64,000 bases of DNA, taken from CAYNXB01 sp964401045 (lineage in GTDB: Bacteria; Pseudomonadota; Alphaproteobacteria; Sphingomonadales; Sphingomonadaceae). The position numbers were made by a program, and so were the translations under genes. The stretch covers positions 1-64,000 of the forward strand of contig CAYNXB010000005.1 in assembly GCA_964401045.1 (NCBI GenBank), in the 5' to 3' direction. Numbering within the stretch: the first letter of the stretch is position 1; each line of letters opens with the position of its first letter. The notes beneath the pieces are model-generated. The model searched no databases. It saw only the letters and a list, made by a program, of their open reading frames with translations, and was not told where the DNA came from. Below are positions 41,919-50,133 of this stretch, piece by piece.

Positions 41919-43898
41919 CTACTTGCTCAGCTTAGATAGGATTTGCGGTACGATTTTTTCAGGGGTGAAGCCGAAATGCTCGAACAGCACTTCGGCCGGC
42001 GCCGAAGCGCCGAAGCGGTCCAGCCCGATGGCGAGGCCATCGCTGCCGATGAAGCGTTCCCACCCGAGCGTGACGCCGGCCTCGATCGAAACCTTGAGCG
42101 CATCGCGCGGCAGGATGTCGGCCCGATAGGCCGCGTCCTGCTTCTGGAACAATTCGACGCACGGCATCGAGACGACATCCGCGCCAACACCCTGCGCTTC
42201 CAGCGCGTCGGCCGTGGCGAGCGCAACCGCCACCTCGGAACCGGTCGCTACCAGCACCACCCGGCGCGCGGCGTTGGCAGCGCGCAGGCGATAGCCGCCT
42301 TTGGCGCTGCGGTTTTCACCTGCGTCATCGCGCACCGGCGGCAGGTTCTGGCGTGACAGCGCGAGTACCGACGGCGTCTTTGGCGTCTGCAACGCCAGCT
42401 CCCAGCATTCGGCGGTCTCGATCGCGTCCGCCGGACGGAATACATTGAGGTTGGGGATCAGCCGCAGGCTCATCACCTGCTCGATCGGCTGGTGCGTCGG
42501 TCCGTCCTCGCCGAGACCGATCGAATCGTGCGTCAGCACATAGACCACGCGGATCTGCTGCAGCGCCGAGAGGCGGATCGCGTTGCGGGCGTAGTCGCTG
42601 AAGATCAGGAACGTGCCGCCGTAAGGCATCACGCCGCCGTGCAGCGCCATGCCGTTCATCGCCGCCGCCATGCCGAACTCGCGGATGCCGTAATAGAGAT
42701 ATCGGCCGGCGTAGTCCGCCCTGGTCAGCGGGGTCGTGAACGCGGTCTTGGTGTTGTTCGAGCCGGTCAGATCGGCTGAACCGCCGATCAGTTGCGACAG
42801 CTTCTCGGTCAGCGGGCCAAGCGCCATTTCCGAAGCCTTGCGGGAGGCGACCTTCGGCGGCTCCTTGGCGAGCGCTGCGTAGTGATCCGCGAGCGCCGGC
42901 CCCGCACGCGGGCCAACTTCGGCGAACTGTCCCTCGAACGCGGCCTTTTTCGCGCTGGCGTCGAGCCGGGCCTGCCATTCCTTGCGCGCCCTGGCGCCCG
43001 GTTCCCCGAGCGCGCGCCAATTGGCGAGGATATCACCCGGGATGACGAACGGTTCGGCCGTCCAGCCGAGATATTCGCGCGCCGCGGCGATCTCATCCGC
43101 GCCGAGCGGGTTGCCGTGGACCGCAGATGTGCCCTGCTTGTTGGGCGCGCCCTTGCCGATCACCGTCTTGCACGCGACCAGCGAGGGCCGCGGATCGGCG
43201 GCCGCTTCGGCCAGCGCGCGGCGAATATCGGCCGGATCGTGCCCATCGCACTTGGCGGTGTGCCAGCCTGTCGCGCGGTAACGCGCCGGAATATCTTCAC
43301 TGGTCGACAGGTCCGTATGGCCGTCGATCGTAACGTCGTTATCGTCCCACAGTACGATCAGGTTGCCGAGGCCGAGATGTCCGGCAAGGCCGATCGCCTC
43401 ATGGTTGACGCCTTCCATCAGGCATCCGTCACCGGCCATGACCCACGTCCGGTGATCGACCAGCTGGTCACCGAACAGCGCATTGAGGTGCCGCTCGGCG
43501 ATCGCCATGCCCACCGCCATGGCCAGGCCCTGCCCGAGCGGGCCGGTGGTCGCCTCGACTCCATCGATGAGGAAGTTTTCCGGGTGTCCGGCGCACGGGC
43601 TGCCTAGTTGGCGGAAGTTGCGGATGTCTTCCATCGTCGGCGATGCGTAGCCGGTAAGGTGAAGCAGCGAGTAGATCAGCATCGAGCCGTGGCCGGCCGA
43701 CAGCACGAAGCGGTCACGATCGGGCCAATGCGGATCGGCCGGATCGAACTTCAGGAATTCCGAGAACAGCACCGTGGCGACGTCGGCCATGCCCATCGGC
43801 ATGCCCGGGTGGCCGATGTTGGCCTTCTGGACCGCGTCCATCGACAGGGCGCGGATGGCGTTCGCCATCGGCGCGAGGCGGGACGGATCGAGGCTCAT
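41919..43898 (-). CDS. tkt: Transketolase
   Basis: 659 residues, thiamine-diphosphate enzyme of the pentose phosphate pathway. Blocks: KANIGHPGMPMGMADVATVL, the TPP motif GDGCLMEGVNHEAIGLAGHL to WDDNDVTIDG, KTVIGKGAPNKQGTSAVHGN, and DSIGLGEDGPTHQPIEQVMS. The start is ATG 43896-43898 (MSLDPSRLAPMANAIRAL). First gene of the tkt-gap-pgk-aldolase operon; the 208-bp gap upstream to the zapA unit must hold both divergent promoters, but no clear -35/-10 could be read. Confidence 0.97.
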   Translation of the reverse strand: MSLDPSRLAPMANAIRALSMDAVQKANIGHPGMPMGMADVATVLFSEFLKFDPADPHWPDRDRFVLSAGHGSMLIYSLLHLTGYASPTMEDIRNFRQLGSPCAGHPENFLIDGVEATTGPLGQGLAMAVGMAIAERHLNALFGDQLVDHRTWVMAGDGCLMEGVNHEAIGLAGHLGLGNLIVLWDDNDVTIDGHTDLSTSEDIPARYRATGWHTAKCDGHDPADIRRALAEAAADPRPSLVACKTVIGKGAPNKQGTSAVHGNPLGADEIAAAREYLGWTAEPFVIPGDILANWRALGEPGARARKEWQARLDASAKKAAFEGQFAEVGPRAGPALADHYAALAKEPPKVASRKASEMALGPLTEKLSQLIGGSADLTGSNNTKTAFTTPLTRADYAGRYLYYGIREFGMAAAMNGMALHGGVMPYGGTFLIFSDYARNAIRLSALQQIRVVYVLTHDSIGLGEDGPTHQPIEQVMSLRLIPNLNVFRPADAIETAECWELALQTPKTPSVLALSRQNLPPVRDDAGENRSAKGGYRLRAANAARRVVLVATGSEVAVALATADALEAQGVGADVVSMPCVELFQKQDAAYRADILPRDALKVSIEAGVTLGWERFIGSDGLAIGLDRFGASAPAEVLFEHFGFTPEKIVPQILSKLSK

Positions 43899-44106
43899 TA
43901 CGCAGGCACTCCTGGCACGGGTTCGCGGGAGGCGATCGGTGGGCCGATTTCGGCAGGGGCCGATTCGGTGCGCGGCCTCTCTTGCGAAGGCACCGCCGTG
44001 CGTCAAGCGCAGCCCCGGAACGGCTCACCGCCGATGCGAAAGGGTATTCACAGGTTTAACGCCCAACCCTTTGCCTTTCTGGGATGCTTTGAGTTAACCC
44101 GTCTTC

Positions 44107-44286
44107 ATGGCGGGGGAGCGAGAACAGCAAGCTCTGGCGCGCATTGACGCGGCGCTCGCACGGATCGAGGCTGCGGCCGCGCGCCCTGTATCCACACCGT
44201 CCTCATCCGACGACGGCGCACTGCGTGCCCAGGTAACCGACGCCTTGCGCGATCTCGACCGCCTGATCGGAGCGCTCCAGACATGA
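44107..44286 (+). CDS. Small coiled-coil protein upstream of zapA
   Basis: 59 residues, MAGEREQQALARIDAALARI followed by a low-complexity middle (PVSTPSSSDDG) and ALRAQVTDALRDLDRLIGAL. Two Ala/Arg/Leu heptad helices suggest a coiled coil. It precedes zapA by 10 bp on the same strand. Small proteins of this type next to zapA are common in sphingomonads, though the function is not known to me. Confidence 0.7.
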   Translation: MAGEREQQALARIDAALARIEAAAARPVSTPSSSDDGALRAQVTDALRDLDRLIGALQT

Positions 44287-44296
44287 GCCTGGGCAT

Positions 44297-44611
44297 ATGA
44301 GCAACGTCACTCTCGACCTGGGCGGGCGCAGCTACGCGGTCGCCTGCGAAGACGGGCAGGAAGCGCACATCCTCGGCCTCGGGCAAGCAATCGACTCCAA
44401 GCTCGCTACCATGAACCTCGCGGGTCAGTCGGAGGCGCGGATGCTGCTATTCGCGGCGCTGCTGATGGCGGACGAATGCCACGAGTTGAAGAAGGGCAGC
44501 GCACACTCCGCCTCGCCCGCCGGGCCGGATCTCGGTGAAGCGCTCGAAAAGCTCGCCGGTCGGCTAGAGAGTTGCGCGGCGCGGCTTGAGAACGGACCCG
44601 CGACCGCCTAG
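44297..44611 (+). CDS. zapA: Cell division protein ZapA
   Basis: 104 residues. N-terminal globular part SNVTLDLGGRSYAVACEDGQ with EAHILGLGQAIDSKLATMN, then the coiled coil EARMLLFAALLMADECHELK and EALEKLAGRLESCAARLEN. It cross-links FtsZ filaments in the Z-ring. The downstream order zapA - 6S RNA - fau is a widespread conserved synteny, which supports the call. Confidence 0.92.
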   Translation: MSNVTLDLGGRSYAVACEDGQEAHILGLGQAIDSKLATMNLAGQSEARMLLFAALLMADECHELKKGSAHSASPAGPDLGEALEKLAGRLESCAARLENGPATA

Positions 44612-44612
44612 A

Positions 44613-44785
44613 TACTGGTGCGACGGGTACTGCCCGGTACGAGCCGCACGAAAATCCCTGGGGCTATAAGCAATCCACGGGGGCCGTCCCTGGTGAGACC
44701 CTGGTCTCGCACATATGGTTCCCACCTGACGTTAGGCGTCAGAGGATTTCCCGGCACCGACCCATGGTGGTCCCGTCACCCACCC
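44613..44785 (+). ncRNA. ssrS: 6S RNA (ends approximate)
   Basis: The 210-bp gap between zapA and fau is the conserved place of 6S RNA, and it folds accordingly. GGTGCGACGGG (44617-44627) can pair with CCCGTCACC (44772-44780), and GAAAATCC (44650-44657) with GGATTTCC (44744-44751). The middle TCCCTGGTGAGACC/CTGGTCTCGCAC resembles the central open bubble and apical stem. 6S RNA binds the RNA polymerase holoenzyme in stationary phase. The ends are estimates from the outer helix. Confidence 0.75.
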
Positions 44786-44821
44786 CTCGACTTCCGAACT
44801 CCGGCGCGGCAAGGCAGCGCG

Positions 44822-45409
44822 ATGGACAGTCCCAAACAGATCAAGAAGCAAATCCGCAAGCGCTTGCTCGAAGCACGTCGCGAACATGCCGCGACTCTCC
44901 CGGAAAGCACACGCGGGTTGCTGTTCAAGCGCCCGCCGGCGACGGTGGCCGACATCATTCCCTCGGACGCCGTAATCGGCCTCTATCGCGCAGATCCAGG
45001 TGAAGCGCCGGCAGGCGGCTACGCCAGGTTTTTCCTCGAAGCCGGGCACACCATCGCCCTGCCCTGGCTGACCGGACTCGACGCGCCGATGCGCTTCCGC
45101 GTCCACACCGACCCCTATGGGGAAACCGACCTCGAGGAGGGCTTCTTCGGGCTGATGCAGCCAAGCCCGGCTGCCAGGGAAGTGACGCCTGACGTGCTGA
45201 TCATGCCGCTCGTCGCGTTCACCGAGAACGGCGATCGCATCGGCCAAGGCGGTGGTTTCTACGACAAGTGGCTCGGCGCCCATCCGGATGTGATGCGCAT
45301 CGCGCTCGCGTGGGATATCCAGAAGGTCGACGAAATGCCGGTCGAGCCGCACGATATGCGCGTCACCGCGGTGGTGACGCCGACCCGGCTCTACGGACCC
45401 TTCGCATGA
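44822..45409 (+). CDS. fau: 5-formyltetrahydrofolate cyclo-ligase
   Basis: 195 residues. Opens KQIKKQIRKRLLEARREHAA; substrate-binding ALPWLTGLDAPMRFRVHTDP; nucleotide-binding DRIGQGGGFYDKWLGAHPDV near the C-terminus, the family signature. ATP-dependent conversion of 5-formyl-THF to 5,10-methenyl-THF. The start ATG at 44822 follows the 6S RNA; the in-frame extension into the RNA is rejected. Its stop overlaps the next start (ATGA). Confidence 0.95.
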   Translation: MDSPKQIKKQIRKRLLEARREHAATLPESTRGLLFKRPPATVADIIPSDAVIGLYRADPGEAPAGGYARFFLEAGHTIALPWLTGLDAPMRFRVHTDPYGETDLEEGFFGLMQPSPAAREVTPDVLIMPLVAFTENGDRIGQGGGFYDKWLGAHPDVMRIALAWDIQKVDEMPVEPHDMRVTAVVTPTRLYGPFA

Positions 45410-45621
45410 GGAACGAGCCGACCTGGCGCATCCCGGTCGGCATCCTCCTCCTGCTGGCGGGCCTGACGGCCTATGCGCTGATTATCGCGCGCTATGCGCC
45501 GGGGCTGATCGGCGGATGGCCGACTCTCGCGCAGGCAGTGGTCTATCTGGTGCTCGGAATCGTGTGGCTGCTGCCGCTCAAGCGCTTCCTGATCTGGATG
45601 GAAACCGGACGTTTCCATTGA
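45406..45621 (+). CDS. DUF2842 domain protein, small two-span membrane protein
   Basis: 71 residues with two hydrophobic spans (IPVGILLLLAGLTAYALIIA; AQAVVYLVLGIVWLLPL) and a conserved-looking end LKRFLIWMETGRFH. It matches the alphaproteobacterial DUF2842 type. The ATG at 45406 overlaps the fau stop by 4 bases. Function unknown. Confidence 0.85.
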   Translation: MRNEPTWRIPVGILLLLAGLTAYALIIARYAPGLIGGWPTLAQAVVYLVLGIVWLLPLKRFLIWMETGRFH

Positions 45622-45637
45622 CCTGAAAAGTCCCAAG

Positions 45638-45714
<77 letters not shown>

Positions 45715-45836
45715 GCATTCGGGCGTGGCGCCGCTTGGGAGCCGCGCCACTAGGGCAGCGGTCCGGGGCTGTCAACGCCGCTTTCCGCCGCATAAATCGA
45801 ACCCGCCCGTTAACCATATTTTCGCCTCTCCGAGCG

Positions 45837-46286
45837 ATGTTCCGGCATCGGTTTTTGAGGGGGGCTATCGTGCGCGTAGGTATTGCGCTGGCGGCAATGG
45901 GGGCGATGTGGGGGCTGCCGGCGCATGCCGCTGGCCCGCAAGTAGAAGGCGCGATCTATCTTGAACGCGGCGATCTCGGCGAACGTCTGGTCGAGCCTGC
46001 CAGCGAGCTTCGATCGGGCGACAAAGTAGTACTGCTGGTGCGCTGGCGCGCCGCCGGCGACCGCGACGGCTTCACCGTAACCACCCCGGTACCGTCCGCC
46101 CTCGCCTTCCAGCGCGATAGCTCCGACACGGTCGAAGTGTCGGTCGACGGCGGGCGCAGCTGGGCCCGACCCGGCCGCCTGAAGGGCGCACGGCCGGAAC
46201 AGGTGACGCATCTAAGGTGGAAGATCGGCGCGCGGCAGGCTGCGCAGGGCTCGGGCAGCTTCGCCTACAGCGCGTTCGTGCGCTGA
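45837..46286 (+). CDS. Exported protein of unknown function
   Basis: 149 residues; signal peptide ends ...MGAMWGLPAHAAGPQ. The mature chain looks like a single beta-sandwich (GDKVVLLVRWRAAGDRDGFT; SSDTVEVSVDGGRSWARPGR; TEQ-like VTHLRWKIGARQ). A longer in-frame start exists but would place extra sequence before the signal peptide. No family named with confidence; possibly a surface or wall-linked protein. Confidence 0.7.
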   Translation: MFRHRFLRGAIVRVGIALAAMGAMWGLPAHAAGPQVEGAIYLERGDLGERLVEPASELRSGDKVVLLVRWRAAGDRDGFTVTTPVPSALAFQRDSSDTVEVSVDGGRSWARPGRLKGARPEQVTHLRWKIGARQAAQGSGSFAYSAFVR

Positions 46287-46367
46287 TTCGGCACTTCGTA
46301 TCTCCAGTTTCGGCTCTCGTCTTCGGCCAGCCACCCGATGCGTGGGGCGCGCTGCGTCGGGCCCTCC

Positions 46368-47696
46368 TCAGTCGGCGAGGAGAAGCACCGGCGTTTCGAG
46401 CAGCTTCTTGATCGCCTGGACGAAGCTGGCCGCGTCATGCCCGTCGACCACCCGGTGATCGCAGCTGATCGAAACATTCATCAGCTTGCGCTTCTCGACC
46501 CGCTCGCCGCCCATCCCGTCGGACACGAACATCGGCCGCTCGACGATGCGGTTGGGGCCGACGATCGCCACTTCGGGGCGGTTGATCACCGGTGTCGAGG
46601 CAATCCCGCCCAACGGCCCGAGCGAGGTGACTGTGATGGTCGAGCCAGACAGCTCCTCGCTCTTCGCCTTGCCGCTCCGCGCGGCATCGGCGAGGCGCAG
46701 TATGTCGCTCGCGAGCTGCCACAGGTTCTTGCCCTGCGCATCGCGTATCACCGGGACCATCAGCCCGGCGTCGGTCTGCGTCGCCATGCCGATGTGCACC
46801 GCGCCCGAGCGACTGATGACGTTAGCCTCGTCGTCGTAGCGCGCGTTGAGCATCGGGTATTGCGGCAGCGCCTTGCACAACGCGGCAATGAACAGCGGCA
46901 GCAGGGTGACCTTTGGCCTGGAACCGCGGTTGTCATTTAGGTCGGCGCGCAGCTTCTCTAGCTCCGTGACGTCGATTTCCTCGACATAAGTGAAGTGCGG
47001 GATCGCGCGCTTCGACGCGGCCATGTTCTCGGCGATGCGCTTGCGCAGACCGATGACCTTGATCGTCTCGTCGCGCATCGGCTTGCCGGCGGGAGCGTAG
47101 CCTTTCGAAGCTCCGTAGGAGAGGAATGCATCGAGGTCGGCATGGCGAACCCGGGTTCCATCGGCCGAACGCACGTCGGCGAGGTCGATTCCGAGATCCT
47201 TGGCGCGCTGGCGGACAGCGGGGCTGGCCAAAACCTTTGCCACGGTCCGGGCTGCGCCTGTCGAAACCCCGTTCTTCTCCTTCGAAACCGCAGGCGGGCC
47301 TTCGACAGGCTCAGGGCTGACGGGAGGCGGTGTGGCCTCTTCGACCTGTTGCGCTTCCTCGATCGCCTCATCGACGTCCTCGGCTTCGGGCGTCTCGGCC
47401 TCGATCCGCTCCTCCGCCACGTCGGCCTTCGGCGCCGGGGCGTCAACTTCCCCGCCTTCGGTCTCGATCACCACCAGCGGCGAGCCGATCGCGATCACGT
47501 CGCCGACATCGCCGGCGACTTCGCGCACCACGCCCGAAACGGGGCTTTCCATCTCGACCGTCGCCTTGTCGGTCATCAGATCGGCAAGCTTGCCGTCCTC
47601 CTCCACCGTGTCGCCGATCTTGACGTGCCAGGCGACGATCTCGGCCTCGGCGATACCTTCGCCGATATCCGGCAATCTGAACGTGTAGGTGCCCAT
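46368..47696 (-). CDS. Dihydrolipoamide acyltransferase (E2) of a branched-chain-type 2-oxoacid dehydrogenase
   Basis: 442 residues: N-terminal lipoyl domain with lipoyl-Lys in DLMTDKATVEMESPV (about residue 44), a flexible acidic linker, a peripheral subunit-binding domain (LASPAVRQRAKDLGIDLADV), and the catalytic domain with KVIGLRKRIAENMAASKRAI and active-site SCDHRVVDGHDAASF. The linker is unusual: it is interrupted by a REP-type palindrome (47256-47310) translated as PEPVEG...VSTGAA. Cytoplasmic complex with the E1 subunits encoded just upstream; E3 is not in the window. Confidence 0.94.
   Translation of the reverse strand: MGTYTFRLPDIGEGIAEAEIVAWHVKIGDTVEEDGKLADLMTDKATVEMESPVSGVVREVAGDVGDVIAIGSPLVVIETEGGEVDAPAPKADVAEERIEAETPEAEDVDEAIEEAQQVEEATPPPVSPEPVEGPPAVSKEKNGVSTGAARTVAKVLASPAVRQRAKDLGIDLADVRSADGTRVRHADLDAFLSYGASKGYAPAGKPMRDETIKVIGLRKRIAENMAASKRAIPHFTYVEEIDVTELEKLRADLNDNRGSRPKVTLLPLFIAALCKALPQYPMLNARYDDEANVISRSGAVHIGMATQTDAGLMVPVIRDAQGKNLWQLASDILRLADAARSGKAKSEELSGSTITVTSLGPLGGIASTPVINRPEVAIVGPNRIVERPMFVSDGMGGERVEKRKLMNVSISCDHRVVDGHDAASFVQAIKKLLETPVLLLAD
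47256..47310. repeat. REP-like palindrome inside the E2 linker
   Basis: GCCTGTCGAA (47256-47265) and TTCGACAGGC (47301-47310) are perfect inverted arms 35 bp apart, and the following TCAGG extends the sphingomonad repeat CTTCGACAGGCTCAGG. It stays in frame with the E2 protein. Confidence 0.75.
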
Positions 47697-47700
47697 CGCG

Positions 47701-48768
47701 TCAGCCCTCGATCAGCTTGTCGATCGCTTCGCCGATGCGGATCGGCCCGGGGAAGTATGCCCATTCCAGGCTGTGTGGATAGGGCGTGTCGAATCCGGTG
47801 ACCCGCTCGACCGGCGCTTCGAGGTGGTAGAAGCAGCGTTCCTGCACCAGCGCCGCCAATTCCGCGCCGAATCCGCCGGTGCGTGTAGCTTCATGTATCA
47901 CCAGGCAACGCCCAGTCTTTTCCACGGACTTTTCCACAGCCTCGATGTCGAGAGGTACCAGCGTGCGCAAATCGAGGATTTCGGCGTTAACGCCCTTCTC
48001 CTCGCATACCGCCGCGGCGACGTGGACCATTGTGCCGTAAGCGAGCACCGTCAGCGCATCGCCCGTCCGTGCCACCCGCGCCTTGCCCAGCGGGATCGAA
48101 TAATACCCTTCGGGCACTTCGCTGTCCGGATGGCTTTTCCACGGCTTGGTCGGGCGATCGTAATATCCGTCGAATGGACCGTTGTAGATCCGCTTCGGCT
48201 CGAAGAAGATCACCGGATCGTTGTCCTCAATCGCCGCGATCAAGAGGCCTTTCGCATCGCGCGGGGTCGAGGGAATCACGGTCTTCAGGCCCGAGACGTG
48301 GGCGAAGATCGCCTCCGGACTCTGGCTATGGGTCTGCCCGCCGAAGATGCCGCCGCCGAACGGGCTGCGCACCGTCATCGGCGCGATGAACTCGCCCGCA
48401 GACCGATAGCGCAAACGCGCCGCCTCGCTGATCAACTGGTCGAGGCCGGGATAGATGTAGTCGGCAAACTGGATCTCCGGCACCGGGCGCATGCCATAAG
48501 CCCCCATCCCCACCGCCACGCCGATGATGCCGAGTTCGGAGATCGGCGTGTCGAACACCCGCGTCTTGCCGTGCTTTTCCTGCAGCCCCGCGGTGCAGCG
48601 GAACACGCCGCCGAAATAGCCGACGTCTTCGCCCATCACGATCACGTTCGGATCGCGGCCGAGCATGATGTCGAGCGCGTCGTTGATCGCTTCGATCATG
48701 TTGATGCGGCGCGTCGGAGCCTCGGCTTCGCTCACCGCAGTGTCGTTCTCGATCACGCTTGAGGCCAC
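47701..48768 (-). CDS. 2-oxoisovalerate dehydrogenase-type E1 beta subunit
   Basis: 355 residues from the GTG at 48766-48768 with AGAGGAA 9 nt upstream (begins MASSVIENDTAVSEAEAPTR). Transketolase-like pyrimidine-binding domain: MIEAINDALDIMLGRDPNVI, VMGEDVGYFGGVFRCTAGLQ, TPISELGIIGVAVGMG and YDRPTKPW. It pairs with the E1 alpha to bind TPP. The 5' end overlaps the E1 alpha stop by 16 bp and it ends 4 bp before the E2 start. Confidence 0.93.
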   Translation of the reverse strand: MASSVIENDTAVSEAEAPTRRINMIEAINDALDIMLGRDPNVIVMGEDVGYFGGVFRCTAGLQEKHGKTRVFDTPISELGIIGVAVGMGAYGMRPVPEIQFADYIYPGLDQLISEAARLRYRSAGEFIAPMTVRSPFGGGIFGGQTHSQSPEAIFAHVSGLKTVIPSTPRDAKGLLIAAIEDNDPVIFFEPKRIYNGPFDGYYDRPTKPWKSHPDSEVPEGYYSIPLGKARVARTGDALTVLAYGTMVHVAAAVCEEKGVNAEILDLRTLVPLDIEAVEKSVEKTGRCLVIHEATRTGGFGAELAALVQERCFYHLEAPVERVTGFDTPYPHSLEWAYFPGPIRIGEAIDKLIEG

Positions 48769-50033
48769 TTGATGTTCCTCTCGTGGATCGCCTGCGCGGC
48801 CTGCTCCTCGAGGTGCCACGGCAGCTCCTCGAACACGTCCTCGAACATGGTGTGAAACGGATGATGCAGCCCGTGGCCGAGGATGCCGTTCTTCTCGGCC
48901 TCCTTGGTCGCCGCCTTGACCGTTTCGGCCAGCTCTAGGTCCATCGCCTCGTGCTGCTCCTCGCTCCATTCGCCGAGCGCGATCAGGTGGTCACGCAAGC
49001 GCACGATCGGATCGCCGAGCGGCCATTCCTCGCGTTCCTGCGCGGAGCGGTACTGCGTGGGATCGTCCGACGTAGAATGACCCTCGGCACGATAGGTGAA
49101 ATGTTCGATCAGCGTCGGCCCGCCGTTGGCGCGTGCCCGGTCCGCCGCCCAGCGCTCCGCGGCATAGACTGCGAGCGGATCGTTGCCGTCCACCCTGAGC
49201 CCGGCGATGCCGTGGCCGATCGCGCGCGCGGCGAAGGTCGTGCGCTCCGCCCCGGCAAAGCCCGAAAAGCTTGAGATCGCCCATTGGTTGTTGATCACGT
49301 TGAACACCACCGGCGCGTTATAGACCGCCGCGAAAGTGAGCGCGGAATGGAAGTCACCCTCCGCGGTTGAGCCTTCGCCCAGCCAGGTGGCGGCGATGCG
49401 GCTGTCGTGATGGATCGCGCTCGCCATCGCCCAGCCCACCGCTTGCGGCGCCTGGGTCGCGAGGTTGCCGCTGATGGTGAAGAAGCTTTGAGACCTGCTC
49501 GAATACATGATCGGCAGCTGGCGGCCCTTCAGCTTGTCGCCGCGGTTCGAATAGATCTGGTTGATCATCTCGACCAGCGGGTAGCCCCGCACCATCAGCA
49601 CACCCTGCTGACGGTACGAAGGGAACACCATGTCATCCGCCGCGAGCGCGTGGGCCGCCGCGACCGAGGTCGCCTCTTCGCCGGTGCACTTCATGTAGAA
49701 GCTGGTTTTGCCTTGCCGCTGGCCACGATACATCCGTTCGTCGAACGCGCGCACGAGCGCCATGTCTCGCAGCATCTGCCGCAGGGCATCGGGCGACAGG
49801 CGCGGGTCCCACGGGCCATGCGACCGGTTGTCTTCGCCGAGCACGCGGATCAGGTCGGTACATAGCGGATTGGTCTCCGCTGCCGGACACGCCTCGTCAG
49901 GACGGGGTTGAGCGCCTGCTTCCGAAATCGGGATGTGCGAGAAATCGACCGTGTCGCCCGGGCGGAACTTCGGTTCCGGCACGTGCAGCTCGAGCCGCGG
50001 ACGATTCGATTTTGGCGAGACGGGCTCGGCCAA
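48753..50033 (-). CDS. 2-oxoisovalerate dehydrogenase-type E1 alpha subunit
   Basis: 426 residues. N-terminal arm PRLELHVPEPKFRPGDTVDF typical of BCKDH E1 alpha, then RAFDERMYRGQRQGKTSFYM, TPP motif WLGEGSTAEGDFHSAL and the phosphorylation-loop region RAEGHSTSDDPTQYR. The length and N-terminal arm favour a branched-chain enzyme over pyruvate dehydrogenase. The start is a TTG (50031-50033), with CAGGAG 7 nt before it. It is the first gene of E1a-E1b-E2. Confidence 0.92.
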   Translation of the reverse strand: MAEPVSPKSNRPRLELHVPEPKFRPGDTVDFSHIPISEAGAQPRPDEACPAAETNPLCTDLIRVLGEDNRSHGPWDPRLSPDALRQMLRDMALVRAFDERMYRGQRQGKTSFYMKCTGEEATSVAAAHALAADDMVFPSYRQQGVLMVRGYPLVEMINQIYSNRGDKLKGRQLPIMYSSRSQSFFTISGNLATQAPQAVGWAMASAIHHDSRIAATWLGEGSTAEGDFHSALTFAAVYNAPVVFNVINNQWAISSFSGFAGAERTTFAARAIGHGIAGLRVDGNDPLAVYAAERWAADRARANGGPTLIEHFTYRAEGHSTSDDPTQYRSAQEREEWPLGDPIVRLRDHLIALGEWSEEQHEAMDLELAETVKAATKEAEKNGILGHGLHHPFHTMFEDVFEELPWHLEEQAAQAIHERNIKWPQA

Positions 50034-50052
50034 GCGGTAACTCCTGTGGCGG

Positions 50053-50071
50053 CCGGGCTTCGTCAGCCCGG
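50053..50071. other. Stem-loop in the leader of the E1 alpha gene
   Basis: CCGGGCT (50053-50059) pairs with AGCCCGG (50065-50071), loop TCGTC, and a T-rich run follows on the plus strand. It lies about 10 bp from the E1 alpha Shine-Dalgarno, within the 100-bp gap to thyA. As a terminator it would act on plus-strand (antisense) RNA; on the sense strand it is a leader hairpin. Confidence 0.5.
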
Positions 50072-50133
50072 TACTTTTCTTTTAGCGACGCGACATTTTA
50101 TTACGCATCCAGGAACAGGTCAACGATCCAGAG

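Noticed and set aside
38776..43898. Calvin cycle operon
   Set aside because: No RuBisCO, phosphoribulokinase or cbb regulator is in the window; the genes suffice for glycolysis and pentose phosphate metabolism.
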